Counted from the stretch's first letter, positions 24,888 through 34,030 are shown. The stretch: 64,000 nt of DNA from Pseudaquabacterium inlustre (GCF_038066595.1 NZ_JBBUTH010000010.1:528635-592634); one strand, 5' to 3'. Translations and numbers: made by a program. The notes: a model not told the origin generated them from the sequence alone.

Positions 24888-26168
24888 ATGACCGTCTTTG
24901 TCTTCCTGGCGTCCCTGCTGGGTGCCATGGCCCTGGGCATGCCCATCGCGTTCTCGCTGCTGGTCTCGGGCGTGGCGCTGATGTGGCACCTGGACCTGTT
25001 CGATGCGCAGATCCTGGCGCAGAACGTGATCAACGGGGCCGACAGCTTCCCGCTGCTGGCCGTGCCCTTCTTCATGCTGGCCGGCGAAATCATGAACGTG
25101 GGGGGCCTCAGCCGCCGCATCGTCGCGCTGGCGCTCACGCTGGTGGGCCACAAGCGTGGCGGCCTGGGTTTCGTGACCATCGTCGCCGCCTGCCTGATGG
25201 CGGCGCTGTCGGGCTCGGCCGTGGCTGACACCGCCGCCCTGGCCGCGCTGCTGCTGCCGATGATGGTGGCCGCGGGGCACGATCGCGCGCGCTCGGGCGG
25301 GCTCATCGCGTCGGCCGGCATCATCGCGCCCATCATCCCGCCGTCAATCGGCTTCGTGGTCTTCGGCGTGGCAGCCAATGTGTCGATCAGCAAGCTGTTC
25401 CTGGCCGGCATCGTGCCCGGGCTGCTGATGGGCGTGTCCATCGCCGTGGCCTGGTGGTGGGTGGCGCGGCGCGAGGCGGTCACACCGCCGCCGCGCGCCG
25501 ATGCCACGCAGCGCTGGCGCGCGCTGCGCGAGTCGGCCTGGGCGCTGTTCCTGCCGGTGATCGTGCTGGTGGGGCTGAAGATGGGCGTGTTCACGCCCAC
25601 CGAGGCGGCCGTGGTGGCGGCGGTGTACGCCCTGTTCGTGGCGGTGTTCGTCTACCGCGAGCTCAAGCCGGCGCAGTTGGTGGAGGTGTTCGTGGCCTCG
25701 GCGCGCACCACGGCCGTGATCATGTTCCTGGTAGCCGCGGCCATGGTCAGCGCCTGGCTGATCACCGTGGCGCAGATCCCGGCGCAGGTGGTGGCCCTGC
25801 TCGAGCCGTTCATGCACAACCAGACCCTGCTGCTGGTCGTGATCATGCTGCTGGTGATGGTGGTGGGCACGGCACTCGACATGACCCCCACCATCCTGAT
25901 CATGACGCCGGTGCTGATGCCGGTGGTCAAGGCCGCCGGCATCGACCCGGTCTACTTCGGCGTGCTGTTCATGATCAACAACGCCATCGGCCTGGTCACG
26001 CCGCCGGTGGGCACGGTGCTCAACGTGGTGGCAGGCGTGGGCCGCATGAAGATGGATGAGGTCACGCGCGGCGTGCTGCCCTTCATGACCGCGCAGTTCG
26101 TGGTGCTGTTCCTGCTGGTGCTGTTTCCGGCGCTGGTGCTGGCGCCGGCGCGCTGGCTGGCGCAGTGA
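24888..26168 (+). CDS. dctM: TRAP transporter large permease DctM
   Basis: A 426-residue inner-membrane protein with about twelve helices, the sodium-driven transport channel of a TRAP system. Family motifs include GMPIAFSLLVSGVALM, FPLLAVPFFMLAGEIMN, LSGSAVADTAALAALLLP, SAGIIAPIIPPSIGFVVFG and the late VTPPVGTVLNVVAGVG. Length is standard. It is the last gene of the operon, convergent with the porin gene. Confidence 0.92.
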   Translation: MTVFVFLASLLGAMALGMPIAFSLLVSGVALMWHLDLFDAQILAQNVINGADSFPLLAVPFFMLAGEIMNVGGLSRRIVALALTLVGHKRGGLGFVTIVAACLMAALSGSAVADTAALAALLLPMMVAAGHDRARSGGLIASAGIIAPIIPPSIGFVVFGVAANVSISKLFLAGIVPGLLMGVSIAVAWWWVARREAVTPPPRADATQRWRALRESAWALFLPVIVLVGLKMGVFTPTEAAVVAAVYALFVAVFVYRELKPAQLVEVFVASARTTAVIMFLVAAAMVSAWLITVAQIPAQVVALLEPFMHNQTLLLVVIMLLVMVVGTALDMTPTILIMTPVLMPVVKAAGIDPVYFGVLFMINNAIGLVTPPVGTVLNVVAGVGRMKMDEVTRGVLPFMTAQFVVLFLLVLFPALVLAPARWLAQ

Positions 26169-26202
26169 ACGGCGCTGTTGCACATCGCAGGTCTCGCCTC
26201 GC

Positions 26203-27288
26203 TCAGAACGTGTGGCGCACGCCCAGCTCGTAGCCGGTGGAACGGCCGCCGGCGGTCATGCCGCTGGCGCCACCCGGCACGGTGAAGGTGGCTGCACCGT
26301 CGTTCGAGATGCGCGAACAGCTGGCGTACAGCGCGCTGCGGCGCGACAGGCTGTACACGTAGCCCAGGCCCCACTGCGTGGCATCGTTGGCCTGGACGGC
26401 GGTGCTGCCCACCTTGCCGTCCAGGTTGGCGCGGTGCCACGAGGCCTTGACCTCGCCGCCGGCCACCGGCCACCACAGGCCCAGCATCACGTCGGTCTGC
26501 GTTGCCGGTCCGTAGCTCAGCCGGCGCCAGGCGGCTGACACACGGGCCATGCCCAGCTCGCCGATGGCGCCCACGCTCGTGTCCCTGAAGCGACCCAGCG
26601 TGGTGAGGTTGCTTTCAGTGGTGCTGGTGGCCGCGCCGACACTGAAGGCCTTGGTGACGTAGCCCAGCCGCACACCCTGCAGCTTGTGCTGGCCGTCGGC
26701 CGAGTTGCCACCTTCGCGGGCGGAGACCATCACACCGCCCTCCAGGCCGGCCATGCCGGCTGGCGCGGATGGCAGCAGCCATTGCAGCGTGTTGCTGGCC
26801 CGCACCAGCGTGTTCGCGGTGGTGCCGAAGGCGGCGCGCACCGGTCCCTGCTGGCTGTTGGCCAGCAGGTTGGTGGAGCCGGCCACGCCCACGTAGCTGA
26901 ACGGGTCATGCCGGGTCCACAGCGTGTAGGTGGGCACGTAGTCGCGGCCGCCACGCAGCTCGCCGAGCGCGGGCGTGGCCAGGCTGAGGGTGGAGCGGCG
27001 GTCCCAGAACTGGGTGGCCGAGGCCGACGTGCCGGTGTCCAGCAGGAGGCCGGTCTCCAGGTGGAACGAGGCGCTCATGCCGTCGCCCAGGTCGTCGCTG
27101 CCGCGAAAGATCAGGCGGCTGGTGGAGTTGCCGCCGCTGGCCAGGCTGCTGACGGCGCCGCGGCCCTCGTTGCGCACCTGGCGTGCGGCGGCGTCGATCA
27201 CGCCACCGATGGTGATGCTGCTCTGCGCCCAGGAGCCGGCTGCGGCGCAGCAGGCCAGGGTGGTGGTGGCGATGGTGCGGATGTTCAT
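26203..27288 (-). CDS. Gram-negative porin (Omp32 type)
   Basis: A 361-residue outer-membrane 16-strand porin of the betaproteobacterial type. Signal peptide NIRTIATTTLACCAAAGSWA, then the standard SSITIGGVIDAAARQVRNEG first strand, RLIFRGSDDLGDGMSASFHLE, and a C-terminal strand ending GYELGVRHTF with the terminal Phe needed for assembly. The ATG at 27288 was chosen because GGAGACAAACCCG precedes it; an ATG 21 bases upstream lacks a site. Its position after the TRAP operon suggests it may let the same solute through the outer membrane, but it is on the opposite strand and may be regulated separately. Confidence 0.9.
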   Translation of the reverse strand: MNIRTIATTTLACCAAAGSWAQSSITIGGVIDAAARQVRNEGRGAVSSLASGGNSTSRLIFRGSDDLGDGMSASFHLETGLLLDTGTSASATQFWDRRSTLSLATPALGELRGGRDYVPTYTLWTRHDPFSYVGVAGSTNLLANSQQGPVRAAFGTTANTLVRASNTLQWLLPSAPAGMAGLEGGVMVSAREGGNSADGQHKLQGVRLGYVTKAFSVGAATSTTESNLTTLGRFRDTSVGAIGELGMARVSAAWRRLSYGPATQTDVMLGLWWPVAGGEVKASWHRANLDGKVGSTAVQANDATQWGLGYVYSLSRRSALYASCSRISNDGAATFTVPGGASGMTAGGRSTGYELGVRHTF

Positions 27289-27359
27289 CGGGTTTGTCTC
27301 CGTGTTCATGAAGCAGGGTCGGCCCGTCCGTCGGGCCGGCAGGGGAAGGCGGCATACGG

Positions 27360-27974
27360 TCAGGACAGACCGATGCCGGTGATGCCGGCCAGGGCGCCCG
27401 TGAGCGCGCCGGCCAGCAGAAGCCACAGCAGGTGCACGCGGCTGCAGGCCACGGCCACGGTGGTGAGCAAGGCCAGCACGGGGGCCAGCCAGCCGTTGGC
27501 AGGGATGCTCGCGCCCCGGGCGATGACCCATGCCGAGCCGAGCATGGCCGCCACCACCACCGGCGCCATGCCGGCACGGAAGGCCTGAACCACCCGATGA
27601 CCCGACCAGCGCTGCTGCAGCCGCGCGGCTGCGCAGGCCAGGATGGAGCTGGGCAGCAGCACGCCCAGCAGGCTGGCACCCAGGCCGCGCAGCCCCGACA
27701 GGCCGGCCATGAGTGCACCTGCCTGCGCACCCGCGTGGGCGGCGGCGCCGGACAGACCGGTCTGCCACCCCAGCAGCGCGATGTACAGCACGTTCGGCCC
27801 CGGCATGGCCTGGGCCAGCGTGATGGCGCGCGTGAACGCGGCATTGCTGATCCAGCCTTGCTGGTCCACCAGCACCCGGTGCAGATCGGGCGCCACCGTC
27901 ATCGCACCGCCGACGCTCAGCAGCGACAGGTGCAGGTGGATCAGGAACAGCTCGACGGTGCTGGCGGCGCTCAT
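27360..27974 (-). CDS. chromate transporter, second short CHR subunit
   Basis: A 204-residue membrane protein of the CHR family, one half of the usual 400-residue ChrA. Motifs: LFLIHLHLSLLSVGGAMTVAPDLHRVLVD near the N-terminus and ITLAQAMPGPNVLYIALLGW (the conserved PGPN). About six hydrophobic segments follow. It overlaps the other half gene by 4 bases; paired short-chain CHR proteins of opposite topology are a known arrangement and together form the exporter. Confidence 0.85.
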   Translation of the reverse strand: MSAASTVELFLIHLHLSLLSVGGAMTVAPDLHRVLVDQQGWISNAAFTRAITLAQAMPGPNVLYIALLGWQTGLSGAAAHAGAQAGALMAGLSGLRGLGASLLGVLLPSSILACAAARLQQRWSGHRVVQAFRAGMAPVVVAAMLGSAWVIARGASIPANGWLAPVLALLTTVAVACSRVHLLWLLLAGALTGALAGITGIGLS

Positions 27975-28558
27975 GGTGCCGACGCCGGTGGCGCGCGGCG
28001 CAGGCGCAGCCAGGTGAGCCAGCAGCTGGGCAGCCCCACGGCGGCCACCACCCACAGCAGTGGCAGACGGGCGGCCAGCAGGCCGGCCAGCGCGGCCGCG
28101 GCCACCCCCCAGGCGCCGCACAGGCCCAGCGGATGCGTGCCCAGGCCCCGCGCCAGCCGCAGGCCGGCGCCGGCCACGATGCCGGACGCCACGGCGGCCA
28201 TGCCACCGATGGCGCCGCGTACCGGCGCCAGCTGGTCCACGCTGACCAGCAGCGTGGCCACCGCAATCAGCAGCAGGGCTGGTGCGCACAGCAGGCCGGC
28301 CAGCGCGGCAAGCGCGCCGCGCCAGCCGAACTGGCGCCAGCCGTACATCAGCGCCAGGTTGCAGACATTCGGGCCCGGCAGCACCTGGGCCATGGCCCAG
28401 TCACCGGCGAACTCGCTCTCGCTCATCCAGCGCCGGCGTTCCACCAGTTCGCGGTGCACCACCCCCAGCACGCCACCGAAGCCCTGCAGCGACAGCAGCG
28501 TGAAGGCGGTGAACAGGGCCCGCGCGTTCGGTGGCCGCAGGCAGGCGGGCTCGTCCAT
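27971..28558 (-). CDS. chromate transporter, first short CHR subunit
   Basis: A 195-residue short-chain CHR protein. Diagnostic sequence: FTLLSLQGFGGVLGVVHRELVERRRW near residue 20 and WAMAQVLPGPNVCNLALMYG around residue 55-75, then several hydrophobic helices. It is the upstream partner of the 27360 gene (ATGA overlap). CHR pairs pump chromate, or possibly sulfate-like anions, out of the cell. The frames are intact, so this is a natural two-gene arrangement and not a frameshifted chrA. Confidence 0.85.
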   Translation of the reverse strand: MDEPACLRPPNARALFTAFTLLSLQGFGGVLGVVHRELVERRRWMSESEFAGDWAMAQVLPGPNVCNLALMYGWRQFGWRGALAALAGLLCAPALLLIAVATLLVSVDQLAPVRGAIGGMAAVASGIVAGAGLRLARGLGTHPLGLCGAWGVAAAALAGLLAARLPLLWVVAAVGLPSCWLTWLRLRRAPPASAP

Positions 28559-28591
28559 GGTGTCGTTCTCAGGCGTGCCGCGGGGCCTGTG

Positions 28592-29392
28592 TCAGCGCTT
28601 GCCGGCCACGGGGTCCAGGCCGGTGGCGCGCACCGTCTCGGCCACCGCGGCCGAGCTCAGAAAGCGTGCCAGGTGAGCGGCCACATCGGCCTGCCGGCTG
28701 CCCTGGACCAGACCGGCCGAGAAATACAGCGTCTGCTGCACTTCCTCGGGCAGGGTGCCCAGGAAGTCGAGCTCCTTGAAGTAGATCAGCTCGCTGACCT
28801 GCTGGAAGCCCAGCTCGGCGTCGCCGCGCGCCACCACGGCGCCCACGCGCTCGCTGAGGATGCGCTTGCCGGTCTCCTTCAGGCGCTCGGCCACGCCCAG
28901 CTTCGGGAACAGCTCGCCCGACAGGTAGGTGCCGCTGGCGCTGGCCGAATAGGCCACCGACTTCGCGTTCAGCAGCGTCTGGCGCAAGGCTGCCACGCTG
29001 CTGATGTCCGGCTTGGGCGTGCCTTTGCGCACGGCGGCGCCGATCTTCGAGCGGGCCAGGTCCATGCGCGAGCCGGGCACCACGTGGCCGGCCTTGACCA
29101 GGGCCTCCAGCCCGGTCTCCGACAGGATCACCAGGTCGAACACCTCGCCGCGCGCGAAGCGGCTGGGGATGGAATCCGGCGCGTTGCCGGACGAGGCGCC
29201 GAAGCTGCTGATCACGGTGTGGCCCGAGGCCTGCTCGTACAGCGGGATCAGCTGCTTGTAGGCCTCGGTGAAGGCGCCGGAGGTGATGACTCGGATCTCG
29301 GCGGCCAGCGCCGCGACCTGGCCCAGGGCCAGAGCGGCCAGCAGGCCCAGTCGCAGGGCCGCACGGCGACCGATCAGCGGAAGGGGGTACAT
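28592..29392 (-). CDS. ModA-like periplasmic binding protein, orphan
   Basis: A 266-residue protein with an N-terminal hydrophobic export signal (RRAALRLGLLAALALGQVAALA) and a type II binding-protein fold like molybdate/tungstate receptors: IRVITSGAFTEAYKQLIPLYEQASG, then SSGNAPDSIPSRFARGEVFDLVILSE and SVAYSASASGTYLSGELF. The start was placed at the ATG after CTGGAGACC; an ATG 42 bases upstream overlaps the preceding stop and is an alternative. No permease or ATPase gene is adjacent. Its position after a Bug receptor and tcu genes suggests it senses or binds an organic acid, not molybdate. Confidence 0.75.
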   Translation of the reverse strand: MYPLPLIGRRAALRLGLLAALALGQVAALAAEIRVITSGAFTEAYKQLIPLYEQASGHTVISSFGASSGNAPDSIPSRFARGEVFDLVILSETGLEALVKAGHVVPGSRMDLARSKIGAAVRKGTPKPDISSVAALRQTLLNAKSVAYSASASGTYLSGELFPKLGVAERLKETGKRILSERVGAVVARGDAELGFQQVSELIYFKELDFLGTLPEEVQQTLYFSAGLVQGSRQADVAAHLARFLSSAAVAETVRATGLDPVAGKR

Positions 29393-29430
29393 CAAGCGGT
29401 CTCCAGAAGGGGTGGGTGCGGTGGTCCGCG

Positions 29431-30405
29431 TCATTCGATGGTGATCTTGCGGTCGCGGATCACGCGGGCCCACAGGGCCGACTCGCGCGCGATCTCCTTG
29501 CCCAGTTCCTCACGTGTGCCGGGCGCCGGCGGCATGCCATGCTGGTTCAGCTCGGCCGCCACATCGGGCGACTTCAGCACCTTGACCAGCTCGGTGTTCC
29601 AGCGGTCGAGGATGGGCTTGGGCACCTTGGACGAGGCCACGAAGGCATACCAGTTGGTGGCCAGGTAGCCGGGGTAGCCCGACTCGGCGATGGTGGGCAC
29701 GTTGGGCAGCTGCGGGATGCGCTTGGCGCCGGTGACGGCCAGCGGGATCAGCTTGCCGGCCTCGATATGCTGCTGCGCGGTGGACAGCGTGGAGTAGTAC
29801 GCCGCCACGCGGCCGCCCAGCAGGTCCTGCAGCGCCGGCGCACCGCCCTTGTACGGGATGTGCACGGTGTCGATCTTGGCCATGTCGTCCATCAGCTCGC
29901 CAGCCAGATGGCTGGCCGATCCGGCGCCGGTGGACGCGAAGTCGAGCTTGCGTGGGTTCTTCCGGGCGTAGTCGATGAATTCGGCGAAGGTCTTGATCTT
30001 CAGGCCCGCGTGCACCACCAGCACGTTGGGGAAGTTCACGCCCATGGTCACCGGCGCCAGGTCGCGCTGCGGGTCGTAGGCGATCTTCATCAGGTGCGGC
30101 GCGATGGCCAGCGGGCCTACCGAGCCGAACAGCAGCACCGAACCATCGGCCGGGCCCGTGGCCACGTACTGGTGGGCGATGTTCCCGCCGGCGCCTGCCT
30201 TGTTCTCGATGACCACCGTGAAGCCGGTGTTGTCGGCCAGCTTCTTGCCGATGATGCGCGCGGCCGTGTCGGCGGCGCCGCCGGCGGCGAAGCCCACGAC
30301 GATGGTGAGATTCTTCTTGGCCGGCAGGTCTTGCGCTGCGGCCAGGCCGGGCAGGGTGGTGGCGATGGCCGCGGCGATGGCGGCCAGCGTGTGGCGTCGT
30401 TGCAT
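29431..30405 (-). CDS. Bug-family (TctC) solute receptor
   Basis: A 324-residue periplasmic tripartite-tricarboxylate receptor. Signal peptide RRHTLAAIAAAIATTLPGLAAAQ, then the family opening ITIVVGF-type strand (LTIVVGFAAGGAADTAARIIG), VIENKAGAGGNIAHQYVA with the ligand loop, HIPYKGGAPALQDLLGGRVAAYYS and MAPPGT-like end (GMPPAPGTREELG). The start follows CAAGGAGACAACACC. Bug receptors are very numerous in Burkholderiales. No TctA/TctB membrane genes are present here, and the neighbour tcuAB suggests tricarballylate or a similar tricarboxylate as ligand. Confidence 0.9.
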   Translation of the reverse strand: MQRRHTLAAIAAAIATTLPGLAAAQDLPAKKNLTIVVGFAAGGAADTAARIIGKKLADNTGFTVVIENKAGAGGNIAHQYVATGPADGSVLLFGSVGPLAIAPHLMKIAYDPQRDLAPVTMGVNFPNVLVVHAGLKIKTFAEFIDYARKNPRKLDFASTGAGSASHLAGELMDDMAKIDTVHIPYKGGAPALQDLLGGRVAAYYSTLSTAQQHIEAGKLIPLAVTGAKRIPQLPNVPTIAESGYPGYLATNWYAFVASSKVPKPILDRWNTELVKVLKSPDVAAELNQHGMPPAPGTREELGKEIARESALWARVIRDRKITIE

Positions 30406-30445
30406 GGTGTTGTCTCCTTGTCGGACGTCGACGGGTGAACGGGAA

Positions 30446-31615
30446 TCAGTCGGCGCCCAGGCCCACCGGGTTGGGCTGGCGCTTCTCGACCGCATGGCGC
30501 AGCAGCGCCGCCAGGCGGTAGATGCCGTGCGCGAACTTGCCGCAGGGCAGGGTGGCGAACAGCGCCATCACGCAGCCCAGGTGCAGGCACAGCAGCCAGG
30601 GCATGGCGCTGCTGCCGGTGGCCGCCCACAGCGCCAGCCCGCTCACGGCGGTGCCGAACAGCAGCGCGACGAAGCCCAGGTCCATCGGCCGCTGGGCGGG
30701 GTCGCCATGCAGCGGGTGGCGGCGCAGGTGCAGCCAGCCCAGGCCGGCCGTGCCCAGCGCCAGGCTGATGCCGCCGCTCACACCCAGCAGCTTGGGCAGT
30801 GACGGCAGGGCATAGGGCGCCGGCCAGCCCAGCAGGTAGTGGTACAGCGTGGCCACCGCGGTGGCGGCAAAGCACAGCATGAAGCCGTAGAAGGTGAGGT
30901 GGTGGCAGCGACGGCGCGCATGGGTCCAGGCGTCGTCGTCGTTGTGGCAGCCCTCGCCGTGACCGCCGTCCAGGTAGCGCAGCACCAGGGCTTGGCTGGT
31001 GGCCTCACCGGCCGCGGCGGCGCTCAAGGGCTGGCCGCTGCTGACCGGCGTGGCCTGGCGCCAGAAGCGCCGCACGCCGATGCCCAGCGACAGCGCCGCA
31101 AAGCCGAACACCGGCGCAAACAGGCCCACCAGCAGGTGGTGCGGGAAGATGTCGTAGAAGCTGGCGGCAGGCGCCGGGTGCATGCCACCCTTCAGCAGCA
31201 CCGCCAGCGCCAGGAACAGCGCCAGGCCCAGCGCCAGCGCCACGGCCAGCACCAGCCCGTTGCGTTCGTAGGCGCGGCCCAGCGCCGCCGGCCAGGCGTG
31301 CTGGGCGTAGGTGCGCTGGCGCACCTGGGCCATGGCGCGCGGCACGTTCACGGCAAAGTCGTGCGGCGGCGCGTACTGGCAGGCATGCAGGCAGGCGCCG
31401 CAGTGGTGGCACAGGTTGGCCAGGTAGTGCGCATCGGCCTCGCCAAAGGCCAGGCGCCGTGTCATCGCCGGGAACACGGCACAGAAGCCCTCGCAGTAGC
31501 GGCAGGCATTGCAGATCTGCATCACGCGCGCCACCTCGGCCTCGGGCGAGCCCGTGCTCACGGCGCCATCGGCCAGCGCGCTGGCCTCGCGGGTCAGGCG
31601 TTGCAGCTCAAGCAT
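30446..31615 (-). CDS. tcuB: tricarballylate utilisation membrane 4Fe-4S protein TcuB
   Basis: A 389-residue protein carrying electrons from TcuA to the quinone pool. Two ferredoxin-type motifs, CNACRYCEGFCAVFP and CHHCGACLHACQYAPP, lie in the first 90 residues; about six membrane helices follow, with histidines (YDIFPHH, HHLTFYGFML, YHYLLG) suited to haem or quinone sites. The start MLELQ overlaps the tcuA stop by 8 bases. The match in length and motif order to TcuB/CitB is close. Confidence 0.88.
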   Translation of the reverse strand: MLELQRLTREASALADGAVSTGSPEAEVARVMQICNACRYCEGFCAVFPAMTRRLAFGEADAHYLANLCHHCGACLHACQYAPPHDFAVNVPRAMAQVRQRTYAQHAWPAALGRAYERNGLVLAVALALGLALFLALAVLLKGGMHPAPAASFYDIFPHHLLVGLFAPVFGFAALSLGIGVRRFWRQATPVSSGQPLSAAAAGEATSQALVLRYLDGGHGEGCHNDDDAWTHARRRCHHLTFYGFMLCFAATAVATLYHYLLGWPAPYALPSLPKLLGVSGGISLALGTAGLGWLHLRRHPLHGDPAQRPMDLGFVALLFGTAVSGLALWAATGSSAMPWLLCLHLGCVMALFATLPCGKFAHGIYRLAALLRHAVEKRQPNPVGLGAD

Positions 31616-33026
31616 GGGCGCTCTCCCTGCGTTGCGCGGCGGACGCCGCGCGCTGGCCGGCAATGCGCCCGAACGCCGTGCCGATGGACATGCCCACGCC
31701 GGCCGTGTAGCCCTGGCCCAGCACGTTGCCGGCCATCATCTCGCCCGCCACGAACAGGTTGGCGCTGGGCTGGCCGCCGAAGCGCACCGCGGCGGTGGCA
31801 TCGGTGCGCAAGCCCAGGTAAGTGAAGGTCACGCCGGGCTTGAGCGCATAGCCGTAGAACGGCGGCTTGACGATGGGCCGCGCCCAGTGCGTCTTGGCCG
31901 GCGCCAAGCCCTCGGTGCGGCAGTCGTCCAGCACGGTGTGGTCGAAGTGGCCCGGCCGGCAGGCGGCGTTGTAGGCGTCCAGCGTCTGCATGAACTGCGC
32001 CTCGTCCAGTCCCAGCTGGCGCGCCAGCGCGGGCAGCGTGTCGGCCTGCGTGCCCGGAAACACCGGTGGCATGAAGCGGCCGACGGCCTGGCTGTCGATG
32101 ATCGACCAGGCGATCTGCCCCGGCTGCTGGGCCACCAGGCGGCCCCAGATGGCGTAGCGCTTGGGCCAGAAGTCCTCGCCCTCGTCGTAGAAGCGCTGCG
32201 CCTCGCGGTTGACCACCACGCCCAGGCTCACGCAGTCGATGCGCGTGCAGATGCCGCCGTCGTACAGCGGCGCGCGCGCGTCGATGGCCACCATGTGGGC
32301 CTGCGTGGGGTCGCCGATGGCGTCGGCTTGGTGGTCGTCGATCAGGTGGCGAAGCAGCGTGCCCTGGTTGAAGCGCGTGCCGCGGATCAGGAAGTTGTCG
32401 GCCGGCCACTCGCCACGCGCATTGCAGCCCCAGGCCTCACGCAGCCACTCGCGGTTGGACTCGAAGCCGCCGGCGGCCAGCACGCAGGCGCCGGCCGTGA
32501 GGCGCTCATCACCCACCCAGGCCGCGACGAAGCGGCCGTCGCGCAACTCGATGCGCGACACCGGCGCCTGGTAGCGCACCTGCACGCCCAGGCGCTCGGC
32601 GCTGCGGTAGTAGGCGTTGACCAGGGCCTTGCCGCCGCCCATGAAGAAGGCGTTGGTGCGCGCCACATGCAGCGCACCCGACAGTGGCGGCTGGAAGCGC
32701 ACGCCATGCTGGCGCATCCAGTCACGGCAGCTGGACGAGGCGCGGATCACCAGCCGCGCCAGTGCCTCGTCGGTCTTGCCGGCGGTGACCTTGAGCAGGT
32801 CCTGCCAATACTCCTCTTCGGGGTAGGCGTCGACCAGCACGTCCTGCGGGGCGTCGTGCATGCAGCGCAGGTTGCGCGTGTGGGCCGAGTTGCCCCCGCG
32901 CCATTCGCGCGGCGCGGCTTCCAGCAGCAGCACGCTGGCACCCGCCTCGCGCGCCATCAGCGCAGCGCACAGCGCGGCATTGCCTCCTCCGATCACCAGC
33001 ACGTCCGCGCCCATGCGCCACCCCAT
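31608..33026 (-). CDS. tcuA: FAD-dependent tricarballylate dehydrogenase TcuA
   Basis: A 472-residue flavoprotein of the fumarate-reductase/succinate-dehydrogenase family oxidising tricarballylate to cis-aconitate. The N-terminus has the Rossmann motif VLVIGGGNAALCAAL, and LLLEAAPREWRGGNSAHTRNLR follows; VLAAGGFESNREWLRE and the C-terminal VAGEMMAGNVLGQGYTAGVG are typical FAD-contact sites. It overlaps tcuB. With the LysR gene upstream on the same strand it matches the Salmonella tcuRAB layout in content. Confidence 0.9.
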   Translation of the reverse strand: MGWRMGADVLVIGGGNAALCAALMAREAGASVLLLEAAPREWRGGNSAHTRNLRCMHDAPQDVLVDAYPEEEYWQDLLKVTAGKTDEALARLVIRASSSCRDWMRQHGVRFQPPLSGALHVARTNAFFMGGGKALVNAYYRSAERLGVQVRYQAPVSRIELRDGRFVAAWVGDERLTAGACVLAAGGFESNREWLREAWGCNARGEWPADNFLIRGTRFNQGTLLRHLIDDHQADAIGDPTQAHMVAIDARAPLYDGGICTRIDCVSLGVVVNREAQRFYDEGEDFWPKRYAIWGRLVAQQPGQIAWSIIDSQAVGRFMPPVFPGTQADTLPALARQLGLDEAQFMQTLDAYNAACRPGHFDHTVLDDCRTEGLAPAKTHWARPIVKPPFYGYALKPGVTFTYLGLRTDATAAVRFGGQPSANLFVAGEMMAGNVLGQGYTAGVGMSIGTAFGRIAGQRAASAAQRRESAHA

Positions 33027-33136
33027 TGAATCAACGGGGGCGGATTCTGCGAACGGCGCCTCAGATCCGGAAGTGAGAGTTGCAGCGGGATTGTTGCGGC
33101 TGAGGCATCAATCGCATCGGTTGCCGCGGCGGCCGG

Positions 33137-34030
33137 TCAGACCTTGAAGCGCGCCCGCTCGATCTGGGTCGCAAAGGCCTGGGCGGCCGGTGACAGGGCC
33201 TGGCCCTTGCGCCGCAGCAGCACCACCTTGCGCCGCACCGTGGGATGGGTGAGCGCGATCTTGCGCACGCCGGGTCGGTCGCCCTCCTTGAAGGTGGACG
33301 AGGGCAGGATGGCGCCGCCCACGCCGGCAGCCACCAGGTTGATGGCGGTGGCATGGTGCTGCACCTCGTAGGTGCTGTGCACCCGGATGCCGTGCTTGGC
33401 CAGCTGGTAGTCCATGAAGATGCGCGTGGCCATGAAGCCGCTGACGCCGATCAGCTCGGTGTCGCGCATGTCGGCCCAGCGCACCGATTCAGCCTGATCC
33501 AGCGCATGCGGCGCGCGGCACAGGAACACCAGCGGGTCGGCGAACAGCACCTGCTCCACCAGGTCGGGGTGCTGGTCGCCCTGCACCGCGATGCCAAGGT
33601 CTGCCTTGCCGGCCAGCACCGCCTGGCACACCTCGTTGGACGAGCCATCGAGCAGGCGGATGCGGTTGTCGGGGTGCTGCTGTGCATAGGCCTGGATCAG
33701 CGCGGGCAGCACATGCGAGGTCATCGACGGGATGCAGGCCAGCACCAGCTGGCCGCGGCCATGGCGCGACATGTCCTTGAGCCGTTCCACGGCGCTGGTC
33801 ATGTCCTGCACGATGGCCCGTGCCTGGGGCAGGAAGTCGCGCCCCACGGCACTGAGTTCCACGCGCCGCGTGGTGCGGTTCAGCAACGTCAGGCCCAGGT
33901 AGGCCTCCAGCTTCTGGATGCGCCGCGTCAGGGCTGTCTGGGTCAGGTTCAGTTCGCGCGCAGCGCGGCTGAAGCCGCCCATCTCGGCCACGGCCACGAA
34001 GGCCTGCACGCCATCGAAGTCGACTTTCAT
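33137..34030 (-). CDS. LysR-family regulator, probable TcuR
   Basis: A 297-residue LysR-type regulator. The N-terminal winged helix spans about residues 5-65 (FVAVAEMGGFSRAARELNLTQTALTRRIQKLEAYLG), followed by the two-lobed effector domain. Its start was set at MKVDFDGV because the longer frame begins with TTG in the divergent promoter region. It lies 110 bases upstream of tcuA on the same strand and divergent from the SDR gene at 34200, so it may control either. A TcuR role is the simplest reading. Confidence 0.85.
   Translation of the reverse strand: MKVDFDGVQAFVAVAEMGGFSRAARELNLTQTALTRRIQKLEAYLGLTLLNRTTRRVELSAVGRDFLPQARAIVQDMTSAVERLKDMSRHGRGQLVLACIPSMTSHVLPALIQAYAQQHPDNRIRLLDGSSNEVCQAVLAGKADLGIAVQGDQHPDLVEQVLFADPLVFLCRAPHALDQAESVRWADMRDTELIGVSGFMATRIFMDYQLAKHGIRVHSTYEVQHHATAINLVAAGVGGAILPSSTFKEGDRPGVRKIALTHPTVRRKVVLLRRKGQALSPAAQAFATQIERARFKV

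Noticed and set aside
26203..28266. 687-aa continuous frame joining the porin with upstream sequence
   Set aside because: The porin signal peptide and ribosome-binding site lie at 27288; the upstream part is an out-of-frame reading of the chromate transporter genes.
27360..28558. Frameshifted chrA pseudogene
   Set aside because: Both halves have intact starts, complete CHR motifs and a clean 4-base overlap, as in natural short-chain CHR pairs.
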